Source: Cheiracanthium punctorium (taxonomy: Eukaryota; Arthropoda; Arachnida; Araneae; Cheiracanthiidae). Taken from it: DNA of 64,000 nt. The stretch lies in NCBI GenBank assembly GCA_038373885.1, contig JAWZYV010015814.1:1302001-1366000 (forward strand), in the 5' to 3' direction. Position 1 is the first letter of the stretch; each line of letters starts with the position of its first letter. The position numbers were made by a program, and so were the translations under genes. Shown here one piece after another: positions 10,622 through 21,080 of the stretch. The notes below the pieces were generated by a model. The model saw nothing but the letters and a program-made list of their open reading frames with translations, did no database searches and was not told the DNA's origin.

Positions 10622-12458
10622 TTTTTAGTTTAGTGTTTATTAAACAGTTCAAGATTATGAATTGAAATTCAGTCATAAAATTCTGGGTTCACATTCCTTT
10701 AGCGTGAATTAAAATGTTAAATCACTTTATGTTCATATTTTGTGTAACTAATGTATTTTGTGTATTTTATTTTGAAGGCCTGTTTAAATACAATTAAATT
10801 AAAATTATTAAATGCAAACAATCTCGTGTTAAAATTATGAAACTTCGGCAAGTCCGCGTCGATAAAAAGGTAGGAAGCACTGCTCTAGGCCATAGACATA
10901 GTATCGGGACTGCAGACACGTGACCTCCCACCCGAACTCAGTCAAAAAATCTTTGACTTTTTTTCCAATGTCAACTTTTGAAGATTTGTTTCAAAATTTA
11001 AACAGCGGCACATCTAGGGTTTTCAGCACAACTGAAGATTTTGAACTTCTTCCTGTTTGCCAAAATGCAAAATGCAAGGTTTGGGGGGTAAGGTTTTAGG
11101 TACAATTTGGCGCTTTTTGGGTGCTACACTCGGGGACAGATGTCCTATTTGACCGTCCTTAGCTACGCCACAGAATTTAAGAAAAACTTCTCTTTTCTAT
11201 TGTGCTCCCCATGATTTACGACGCTTATGATGAGGATCTTGGATCAGTATGGAAGAGTTTTTTCAGTATACTAGGACATATAAGGATGTGAATTGCAGAA
11301 AGTTGGTTACCAGGACAGTGAGGGTATCCAACTTTCTCCCGTTCACATCATTAGTTGTAATGACATGCTGATCAAATTCTTCAATATTGATTGCCCCCCC
11401 CCCCGGAGTTTCAGATCCTAACATTCTTTGAAGCTTATTGACGTCGACAGGGCTGTTTTAGATTAGATACATTTGTGAACGCGCTTCACTAATTTTTTAT
11501 CTTATTATTTTATTTTTTGTTACTGATTAATTTGTAAATTACCTCCATAAAAATTTGAAAACATCTTTAAAAACCAAAGTAAGCCATTTCATTTTCATTA
11601 TACAGGGTAATTCTAATTAGTTTATGTTTTTAGTTATCAAATCATTTATAAATCATTTATCAGAGAGAGTTCTCACACAAGCGGACAGGTAATCAGAACA
11701 GCTAGAAATAAGGGGGGGGGGAAGACATAGATGTAAAGCAAAATAAATAAATAAATAAGAAGAATTAAACAATCACGCTGTAGATCTTTGTAAATAAATA
11801 TAACCACTCCATGCAACCGCAAGTTCGCGTGGCAAGATTTAACCGCAAGATCTCTAAATCAACATTTAGATTTCGGGGGCAAAAGGTTAACGAGAATGGA
11901 TAGTGCAGGGGTAGCCAGATCGGGGCGCTTGCACCAATCTTGGCGCACTGGATAATTTCCTGTGCTGCACCTCATCCTTATGCCGACGTAATGTTTTGAA
12001 GACTTTCGAAACCATTTCGTGCCCAAAAAATGTTTATTTCTAATAAATTAAGATGCTACATCAAGGTGAAGCATTTGTACTTTCCAAAACACACTTTCAC
12101 CAAAAAAAATAGAAGAATCTCCGACTCCCTACTATCCTAAAAATTAATTCTAGAATCCTCTTCCTCAGAACAACAATTTCAATCACATGTTATTACTTTT
12201 CCTCCCCTGTTCTAAAGACTACCTGTATTCATTTTTTTTCCAACTCAACCCGCAAACGTAAGGAATAAAAAAGGTGCTTGAAAAGTAGGGCGCATCTGAG
12301 CTTTTCCATGAAAAAAAAATTGGCTCATGATATGCAAAGGTTGTTTATCAGCTGGATAGTAGGATACATACGCCTGTTTGTGTTGAGGTCCCACTGTGAC
12401 TAAATTACGAATTCCATCCTCTATTCTTGTATTTTTCATTTAAAAAAATTATACATAA
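10622..12458. other. Unassigned stretch with partial MITE ends
   Basis: No coding sequence recognised. TTAGCTACGCCACAG near 11159-11172 is a lone inverse CAGTGGCGTAGC-type hAT end. ATACAGGGTAATTC near 11604 is a lone mariner-like end. CAGGGGTAGCCAGATC near 11905 is another partial hAT end. (AAAT)n lies at about 11740-11758. Confidence 0.35.
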
Positions 12459-12565
12459 CTAGCAGCGTAACACGGCGTTGCCCGTGCAATGGAAAAAAAA
12501 AATGTCCATTGATCTTAAATATAGATTGCAAAGGGAAGGAATGTGAATCCCCTCCCGCTGCAACG

Positions 12566-12918
12566 AAAATAAATATGTAGTTTAAAAAACCAAAAAACAC
12601 GCTTTAGCGATAAATTGAACTAACTAAAAGGCGAAAAATAATTCTTAATATAGAAATAAATTAATGAACGAAAACTAATATTATTGTGAAAAAAGCGTGG
12701 GGTGCTTTGTGCTATATTTTTTGTATCATTTTTGTACTAATCGTACCGATCGAATATTCGCAAGAACTGATATATGGAGCACCACACGCTTTTTTCACAA
12801 TAATATTAGTTTTCGTTCATTAATTTATTTCTATATTAAGAATTATTTTTCGCCTTTTAGTTAGTTCAATTTATCGCTAAAGCGTGTTTTTTGGTTTTTT
12901 AAACTACATATTTATTTT
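12566..12918. repeat. Inverted repeat with arms of about 140 bp
   Basis: Arm 1 (12566-12706) and arm 2 (12778-12918) are near-perfect reverse complements separated by 71 bp. Transcribed from either strand, it would fold into one long hairpin RNA. It lies near the 3' end of Helitron I. Confidence 0.85.
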
Positions 12919-13072
12919 TCACTTTTTAGTTTGATTTGCTATAAAAGTGTGTTTTTTAGTTCTTTTTAACTGTATGTATTTAAAATTTATTTTAATTTTC
13001 GATATCTCTCATAAGACACAAAGGAGCACTAAGTTGGAAAGTACAAAGAGATAATTTATTTTCACTGTGCAC

Positions 13073-13229
13073 CAGTGGCGTAGCCAGGATTTTATTGGTG
13101 GGCTGGGTATCAAATTTAAAGCTAAAGTTCAATTGTAAGCTAAATATCAAATTGTAAGCTAAGTAAAGGGCCCCGTTTTCGGCGATGGGAGAAGCCCCCT
13201 GAGCCCCCTCCCCTCCGGCTACGCCCCTG
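13073..13229. mobile_element. hAT MITE (CAGTGGCGTAGCCA) with perfect 8-bp duplication
   Basis: Ends CAGTGGCGTAGCCAGG and CCGGCTACGCCCCTG. CTGTGCAC flanks both sides exactly (13065-13072 and 13230-13237). It is 157 bp long, has no coding capacity, and is inserted in Helitron I. Confidence 0.85.
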
Positions 13230-13380
13230 CTGTGCACCAAAATCAACCTGCAGTTAAATTCTACCTTTCTCTAAAGAGGAAAAATAGGTCTCTAATCAAC
13301 AAATAAAAGCGTGTTAAAAAGAATGGCCTTAACATGTTCTTGTACTCAACTCTTCCATAATGTGATGGATGACGATATTT

Positions 13381-13402
13381 TGTAAAAAAAAAAAAAAAAA
13401 AA
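13381..13402 (-). terminator. T-run downstream of the tRNA-His-like sequence
   Basis: On the minus strand the tRNA-like sequence is followed within four bases by a run of about 18 T, enough to stop RNA polymerase III. It could equally be an unrelated homopolymer. Confidence 0.4.
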
Positions 13403-13405
13403 CAT

Positions 13406-13477
13406 TGTCGTGACCAGGATTCAAACCTGGGTTATTGCGGCCACAAAGCAATGTACTAACCACTATACAGTCACGGC
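13406..13477 (-). tRNA. tRNA-His(GTG)-like sequence, probably degenerate
   Basis: The minus strand folds as a cloverleaf: acceptor GCCGTGA/TCACGAC (one C:A mismatch at 2:71), D arm GTAT/GTAC, anticodon loop TTGTGGC with GTG at 13442-13444, anticodon stem with one mismatch, and a perfect T stem CCAGG/CCTGG with loop TTTGAAT. The A and B box regions are intact. Position 8 is C rather than the usual U. A T-run directly downstream would be a Pol III terminator. The two stem mismatches and C8 suggest a pseudogene or captured copy. It lies in Helitron I, same strand. Confidence 0.6.
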
Positions 13478-14334
13478 CACAGTAAGAAAGGGTTTTCATA
13501 AGATTGTAATGTTTGGAAGTGTTCTACTTTCAATCAGGATAAGAAATGAGGAAATTATTTAATCCTGGCGATCCTGATCAGGATAATCTTATAAGATTAT
13601 TGTATTGTCACCGGTTCTTGATAAATGTACAAAGTTTGAATTAAATCTGTCCGTTTAAAGTGGGTCAAAATCGAGTGTAAAGGAGTCGGTTACAAACATA
13701 CAAGCATACATACAGGTGAAGCTAATAAAAGCGTGTTAAAAAAATGGGCATGGCACCGGATCGCGTACAGAGGTTACCGGGAATTAGACGTGGCTTGGCT
13801 GGAATGCGAATCCTGGAGCTGGAATGATAAAAAAGGACATGGGATTTCCCACTGCAACGAAAAAAAAATGAACACGGGACTTGCAAACGAACTCAGTTAC
13901 CGGGAATAGGACGTGACTAGGCTTCTCCCCTTCTACTTCTCTGAGTTCTAATATATACTTTCTAATACCTACTCACCAACGGAAAACAAATAAACAGTGT
14001 CCAGTCATCAATATAATAACCAGTCTGCCTGAATTTCGCGTAGTGGTGGCGCTCCCTGTCGTGAGCAAGCTCGCAGTTGAAGCGCGCCCGAACAACCTTG
14101 AGAATGAAGAACCCGAGTTTTCCCCCAACGTGCTAATCTAGCGCGAAAAATTGGGCGAAAACTGAACAAACATAAAACAAGTAAAAAAAAACTATTAATT
14201 CGATTAATTTCATTTTTTCGACATTAGCTTTCTCTTTCGTACTTAGTCAGTGTGCCAAATTTGGTCCAGTTCTGATGGACGGTCTAGAGGCCTATAGCGA
14301 AAAAAACTGACAAGACCTCTTTTATGTATACAGA

Positions 14335-14819
14335 CTAAGCAAATAATTTTTACAGAAAACTATGTTGAATGAAATTATAGTAGTTAAAGGACAACGTAAA
14401 ATCTATATGCATTGCAAATTTTATAAATAAATAAATAAATAAAAGAATCAACAGAGATCGCTTACTTAAAAAATAACTTATTAAATGAATTCACTTCGTT
14501 ATGTTTAGTTCAAAACTTACTAAAACGATTTGCAAGTGAAATCGCTGCCATAAACAAATAATAAACTATAGTATATGAATTATAAAATCAACTTTTTCTA
14601 GTTATTCTTTTTGTTAATTTCCCAATTTTTTAGGAAAACTATTAGAAAAGCTTTGGTATAACATATTTCTTAATTTTTTTCTATTTTTTAAAGCTTTTTT
14701 TAAGCTTGTTCTGTTGTTATGTCGTTCTACATCAAAATTTGTATACAAATTATTACTAGCTTCTTACCGTTCAATAGAGCTGAAATTTTGCTTTCACATA
14801 TAATTCCGATGACAATGGG
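14335..14819. other. AT-rich, no feature recognised
   Basis: Contains a short (AAAT)n run at about 14426-14444 and otherwise unassigned AT-rich sequence. Confidence 0.4.
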
Positions 14820-15056
14820 GGCCGACCATAGACGAGCGGATAACACACTGAACATAGTAGACGGCTGAAGTGAGAAGGATCCAGAGTTCTGGTCTACCGA
14901 GCGGCTGTCGATTTAATGGTCTGGAGTCTTTGTCAGTTTTCTCCAGAGGTAATGTGCATACACTTTAGAAGCTCTTAAAACGTCCTCCACCCAAGGCATC
15001 TCCCCTTTAGGAAGTTAGCCCTTGTGCAGCTTTACTTTAACCATAAAATGAAATGA
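14820..15056 (+). mobile_element. SINE-like unit with (AAATG)n tail
   Basis: About 230 bp ending in ATAAAATGAAATGAAATG, a simple-repeat tail as in many SINEs. Its body shares the order GTTTTCTCC.., ATA.., CTTTAGAA with the SINE-like unit at 28757-28950. No clear box A/B pair is visible in the head, so the tRNA origin is not shown here. Confidence 0.4.
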
Positions 15057-15866
15057 AATGAAATCCGACCAATGACACTGAGTGCAGCTGAATTTTTTCC
15101 CCGATATTCTTTGTGTTTCGTTTATTTATTCTAAAAAAATCGTGCTCTTATTTATTTTTTGTTTACTTGTTTACTTATTTTTGGCGCATATCACTTCGCT
15201 TCCACTGAACTACTGATAAGAAATTTGAAGATTACATCACTTTATAATCTTGGCCGAACGGTCAAGACCATAGCTCCATCTGAACTCAAAATCTTCTTTC
15301 CCCACACACACACATCGGCTGGTATTCACCAAGCTACTGATCTAATATTTTCGATCTTTGCATCATTGAAAAATCTTATGATTCTCTAAAATAGGCAAGG
15401 GTAACCTTTGGAAAGTTGCTGGCCAAACTTGTTCCATATAAATGGGATTTATATGGAATTTTGAATGATTTATATAGGTTTCCTATGGGAATTTGAAATG
15501 TTTCGCGGGCCGGATAAAAAGTCGTGGCGGGCCGGGGGCTGCCCATATGTGCTCTAAAATATTTACATTACAAGTAATGTGGTACATAAGTTATACTGTT
15601 TCCATTATCACAAATATATTCACTAGTATATTGTCATAAATTTTTTATAATAGTTTATATAGAACTCTGACATGAATATTCTAAAATATAACCGTACAAT
15701 TACTGGGAACTTTATGTAAAATTTTACGAAAATTTTCCTTTTATATTTGAATACAATTTAAGTATATCAAACGTCAGCGCCTCTCTAGAACAGAATTTCT
15801 ACTGGAATTGTTACAGGAATAAAATTCTATAAATATACGGAAATAGTACTGCAGTCCTATTGTCAA

Positions 15867-15914
<48 letters not shown>

Positions 15915-16430
15915 GTGCCAGTATACTACGGCATAACCAACTGTATCCAGTTTCATAAGGTGAAAAGTAGCGTTATTTGCTAAAAAATTGTCACATTAAA
16001 CAGAAATTGAATAAATATAAATTTATAAAAGATTTTTTAAAATCAAGCTTTTCGTTAAAAGATGGGCTAAGATTTTTCAGGTAATTTTCAAGCTATCTAT
16101 CCTAACTCACCAATTAGAGGCGGAAATACTTAGAAAATTCATTAAATCACATCTTTCTTTCTTTCTCTTTAAATTTTAAATAATGTATAATTTGTAAACG
16201 CTCGAGGCATTTTTTAAAAATTATTCTATATAGAAGTTACTAAGCATTTACATATATTATATATTTATGATTAAAAGAAAATAATATTTAATAAATTTTC
16301 TAAGTATATCCTCTTCTAATTGGTGTGATAAGATGAAGTTATATGCAGCAATACGTTGAAATAATTAAGCTTTGTAAAATAACACACATAAAAGGGACTT
16401 ATCAGTACAAAAGTACTTGCTTAAGGTACA
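15057..16430. other. Unassigned; partial MITE end and 42-base T-run
   Basis: No gene seen. CAAGGGTAACCTTTGG at about 15394 followed by GCGGGCCGGAT near 15506 looks like half of a hAT-type MITE. A run of 42 T spans 15870-15911 and abuts TACAGTGCC, resembling a lone end of the CACTGTAAAA family at 26348. Confidence 0.35.
15870..15911. repeat. Poly(T) tract, 42 bases
   Basis: Uninterrupted T homopolymer. Its length is unusual, and assembly or read error could change the exact count. Confidence 0.9.
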
Positions 16431-16438
16431 TATGGTAC

Positions 16439-16614
16439 CAGTGGCGTAGCCAAGGGGGGATAGGGGGTCACAATCACCCGCCCCCCATGAGAAATTTTTG
16501 CCATACAAAATGTATATTCTTCACTCCCTTATCACACACACGTATACATGTATGTGAAATGGGGGGTAGTCGGAACGCCCCCCCCCCCATGAAGAATTTC
16601 TGGCTACGCCACTG
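16439..16614. mobile_element. hAT MITE (CAGTGGCGTAGCCA), 176 bp
   Basis: Ends CAGTGGCGTAGCCA and TGGCTACGCCACTG are perfect inverted repeats. Flanks TATGGTAC (16431-16438) and CATGGTAC (16615-16622) match at seven of eight bases. The interior is shared with 7072-7252, while the ends are shared with 13073-13229. Confidence 0.8.
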
Positions 16615-16622
16615 CATGGTAC

Positions 16623-18357
16623 TTATAAGTGTTTGAGCTTGGAAATTTACTCAAAAAACATTTATACTTTTTAGTCCATATTTAAATGAAACACTTGGTT
16701 TAAAAAATAAACTTTTTAAATTCGCATTTATTCATTTTTTTTTTACTCTGCATCTTCATGTGTTTAGATTTTTAAGCAATTTATTCTTACTTTTTAATAT
16801 ATAAAAGGGAAAATTTCTGTATCTTTCGAAGTAATTGCCGATTAAGAATAGCTCTCTTAAAATAACGTATATTTATTTATGTATTTATTAGGAGCATTTT
16901 AATTACTTGTAAAGAATAATTATTTGTTAAGCTTCTTTCCGCTATCATTAAAACGTCTGCACTGTGTTTTCACGATAACTTGTTTTTACAACACTGTTAC
17001 TAGCAACACTTAGGTCACTTAATACGTAAAAACTTGGTAATATTATCATCACTAAACATAGAGTAATCAGATGTCATCGTTACAAAGGGCGCTTTATCCA
17101 ACTTTTTTTTTATCATTTATCAGTCAGATTTTAAGGCATCACTATAAACGTAACAAACAGTGCTTTCCAAGACGTGGTACAGGATTTCCAGGAAAACTCA
17201 TCAATGATTATCTTTATCAGATCACGCTGAAAAAATAAAAAAGAACACAATTTGAAACTATCATCGACTTCTTGCCAAATATACGGGCAAATCAATTTAT
17301 GCGGTGATTAGATATAGCAATTATGTTTTTCGTAGCTGGCACAAACAATTGTTAACGTTTCCTTTCCATTCAGAAGCATTTAACAGTAAAATACAAAATA
17401 ACGCTTGCGTAAATATAATGAAACAATTTCATTCATTTTTGGAATATTTTAAATGCAAATATGATAAAAAACATTTTTAAAGAAAATAGGTTTATTGTTT
17501 GTAAATTAATTCAAATGAAAAGGAAAAAGAATTTTATGACACTATAGTTTTAGTGAATAAATATTGAAAATTTCTCAGTGGTTAAATCAAAAACATATCA
17601 TGCATGAAAAACAAACATTCAGTAAACATATAAATTAAAATTGATTAAAATTGCAGTATAAAATTATTTTACGATAGAAAAAACTTCTTCGGTGAAGTTT
17701 AATATGTGACACTATATTTCAATTCTAATTTCAAAAAAGAGAATATCAAATATCAATATCAAAATACTTTATTAAAAAAGTATACGCTATTTAAGAAAAA
17801 GGAGAACGGTAACAATTTTCACTTATTAAATACCTATTTATTTTTATTAAATAAAAAAGATGCTAATTAAAACTAGTGAATTTATACATACTCATTATTA
17901 ATGCGATAGTAATTCATCGAGGAAAAACCCATAAAACCATAAATTACACAGAATTGATTTTCACATAAATATTAAAGCTCTTGTGCAGTCAGATCTACGC
18001 AAATACTCTATAGTAAAAAATGGCTTCATTAACGTTCATTTAAATATTCTTGCCATGTACATAAATTAGAAAATAAAAATATGTACGGTGTTTTTTTTTA
18101 ATCCAAAACCTAGGCAAACTTCTTTTTTTTCCCGAATAAGAGTCACCCGCTTTCAGGCAAAAGTAATTAATGTAGTAACATGCTTACCTGCATTCGAAAT
18201 CGTTTTCAGAATCGAATACACATTTCTTTCGCCGATGGCAACATACTCATTGCGCAAACGATGTTAAGTCAAAAGTTGATATCTTTTAGCTTACATGAAT
18301 CAGATATTGTGAGAGAGGGCAAAAATTATTTTTCATAATCTCATTTTCAATTTTAAC
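16623..18357. other. Long AT-rich stretch, nothing recognised
   Basis: About 1.7 kb of low-GC sequence with many stops in all frames. No repeat boundary, RNA gene or palindrome of note seen on either strand. Confidence 0.4.
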
Positions 18358-18662
18358 CAGGGGGGCGATTTAGGAGTTTTTCCCAAGGTCCCATTTTTGT
18401 GAATTTCAATACCTATTTTCGTGAAATTTCACCATTCATTTTTGAAAGTTTTAATATCAATTTCTGTGAAATCAATTTCTTAATTTACAAAACAAATTGA
18501 AATATTGGGTAAAATGCCGATGAAGGGTTGCTCCAATTGATTGTATTTTTGTGAAGGGGCTGTTTTAATTAATCGTAATTTTGCGATTAGGCCGTTTTAA
18601 TCGATTGTAATTTTGTAAATGGACAGAAAAACGGAAGCAAATTTAGTCAGTATCCATCCATG
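18358..18662. mobile_element. hAT-like MITE, family F copy 2 (decayed)
   Basis: Diverged copy of 7680-7936: CAGGGGGGCGATTTAGGAG corresponds to the left end and the interior order is retained (TGAATTTCAATACC, several TTTTAAT.GATTGTAATTTTG blocks). The right end is too eroded to define. Confidence 0.5.
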
Positions 18663-19078
18663 ATTATCTTCCTCCATAACAGTCCTACGTTAAAAAAAAA
18701 AAAATAATAATTTTTTTCAGTATTGTTATAGAGTCGCTTCCAAACATGATTTCGTGGGCTTTACTCAGGATTCAGACCACATGCAAACACGTGACAAGCA
18801 TTAAAAAATCCAGAAAAATCCAGGCATGTCAGTGAACTGATTTAAATTTCGAAATTCGAATTGTTTTTAGAACTCCCAGAACAGTTTAGAACATTAGAAC
18901 ACTTTCACCCAGAATTACTTCATTCATGTCTTCTTTTGCTGCTTCAAAGTGTTTATCATAACTATGGAGAATTTTTGAAATGGTATTTAAGTCTTTAGAT
19001 TAACAGAGAAAAATATTATCTATTTTAATTTGTGACTCATATTTTACTAATTGACACTCCGTTTGATTTTGTTATTTA
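18663..19078. other. No feature recognised
   Basis: AT-rich sequence with no identifiable gene or repeat. Confidence 0.4.
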
Positions 19079-19080
19079 AT

Positions 19081-19300
19081 AAATGCTTCTTTGTTAAAAA
19101 AAGTAATAAGTACTGTCAGTTTAAAACTTTAAAAAATCTGCATAATTAAACTATTTTAAATTTTAAAGTATTGTATTAATATTAGCAAATAAATGCTTCT
19201 TTGTTAAAAAAATAATAAGTACTGTCAGTTTAAAACTTTAAAAAATCTGCATAATTAAACTATTTTTAAGTTTTAAAGTATTCTATTAATATTCACAAAA
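19081..19300. repeat. Tandem duplication, 110-bp period
   Basis: Two adjacent copies beginning AAATGCTTCTTTGTTAAAAA at 19081 and 19191 differ at only a few bases, so the duplication is fairly recent. Confidence 0.85.
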
Positions 19301-20580
19301 CGTCTAGGGGCATACTTTCCTTTAGGAAAAAAAAAGACTGTTAATTATAAATTATTACCACGGATACATTAAGAAATTGTTTGAAAAAGTTAAGCGCATG
19401 CACCATTCGTTCCAAACTATCAACTATTACTTCTGTTGTGCATTTATATTATATAGATAACAGAGTATAAAAAAGTATATGCATGCATTATTCATTCTTT
19501 TAGTTAATCGTCGATTATTGAGTTATTTTATTCTCACTTTTTCTCACTGTTCTTTACTTATAGAAATACTTCACGGTACTTTTAAAATAGAACCATTTCC
19601 TTAATTTGAATTAGACATTTTGTACAGTGCCCCCCCCCAAAAAAAAATTAAATTAAATTAAATAAGATAGCAAAAGCATTTCAGTCTCCTCTTTGAAACT
19701 ACCAACAAATATTTTAACACCTGGTTAAAAATTGTATGTTTTAATTTTGATGAATTCTTAAAAGTTTAAAAAAGGGAAGTCGATAAATAAAACTAATAAA
19801 TAATTACAAGGGAGTATTTTTATCGTTAAATAAACACAAATAATTTTTTTTTGTAAAATTAACCTTAGAACAGTTTTGAAAATACATGGTACGATGGTAT
19901 AAAAGGAAGTTTGTTTTTCTTGAGTACATAAAACAATAAAATCCACAAAATCACAAAAAAACAAAAATAAATAACACATAACTTTGTGTAGCAATCACTT
20001 TTCATCTTCTTGCACAGTTTTTTCTATATTTTACGTTGTTTTTCCCTCTTTTTTTTGTGCGGGGGCCTAAAAATTTGGCCCCATGTTTTCACATTAGAAA
20101 TAAAGCAGGGGAAATTTCCATCACAAAACTCAAAATAGGTTTGAGACATTTTTACATTATTATTAAAATTAATTTCAAATCATTAAAAATAATTTTGAAC
20201 AAAACATTCAATAGTTGTGTTTCTGGTTAACAAACATGTATAATAAGCATAAGCACTAAAATACTACGATAATAGTTCAAAGTCAAGTATCAGCGGTAAA
20301 GCATATTGTTTGTAACTTACCTTTTAATACTGCAAATTAATTTGTATTTCATTTTCCACACCAGATTTAGGGCATTAACACCAGTGGCTGTGAGGCGAAA
20401 ATCAGAAAATCATATCGGCATTAACCATATTTCGAGAAATTCTCCAAACAAAATCACCAAAAAAAAAAAAAATGTGCGTGCAAATTGTAGACCGTATTAA
20501 TCCTTGATCAAAGCACAACTAAATTATTATCCAAGGGTACAAAATTATCATTAAGAAATAAAACACCATAAAATCACAAA
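19301..20580. other. AT-rich, no gene recognised
   Basis: AT-rich sequence with short A and C runs (for example around 19629-19650) and an (AAATT)n patch near 19650-19670. Short open frames here have no recognisable motif. Confidence 0.4.
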
Positions 20581-21080
20581 AAATGTTCCAATATCCACTT
20601 GGCACTCTAAGTGTTGGACCACCAGAAGCACGTGCGCTACCTCATTACATCACATTATGTGTTCTTCAAAACAACAATACACCCCTATCACGTTACGTCA
20701 CCCCGCACGCGTTTGTTAAAAATAAAATAAACACACACACTGGGCGACATCTACCGCTTTCGGTATCCTTTCAGCCAACGAAAATGGACAAAATCAGATT
20801 CCATGAGGAAAAAAGTATCCTTTCCTGTGTTTTAATTTCTTCTTCTTCTTTGTTTTTGAAGAAGCAGACGACGTGATAGACCTTTTTTTTTCCCTTGGGG
20901 AGGAGGAGAAGGGTTGCGAACGATGGAAAGTGCTTTCGAACGTTGCGCGCAGAATGTAAAAGTGACGTTTCGTTTTGGGCGGAACACTGTTCCGAGAGAG
21001 CGAGTTTACGAAACAGGTGCTCGTAACTTGAATGAGCGAAACTGGGGCTCACGATGCCAACCGACAGACGGGCGACCGCA
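20581..21080. other. GC- and CpG-richer block, possible promoter or exon
   Basis: This half-kilobase stands out from the AT-rich surroundings by many CG dinucleotides (for example TTGCGCGCAG and GAACACTGTTCCGAGAGAGC). Open frames of 97 to 131 codons cross it on both strands but show no family motif, and low-complexity T and TTC runs extend several. It could be a CpG-rich host promoter, an untranslated exon or an unrecognised repeat. Confidence 0.25.

Larger units (their letters stand above)
12459..14334 (-). mobile_element. Helitron, family I
   Basis: On the minus strand the 3' end reads CACGG GCAACG CCGTG, a 5-bp-stem hairpin, then seven bases and CTAG followed by T, the canonical Helitron terminus. 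The 5' end is placed at TC (complement of GA at 14333-14334), analogous to families B and G; its flanking base is not the expected A, so that boundary is less sure. Inside are a giant inverted repeat, a hAT MITE and a tRNA-His-like sequence. No Rep/helicase frame, so non-autonomous. Confidence 0.6.
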
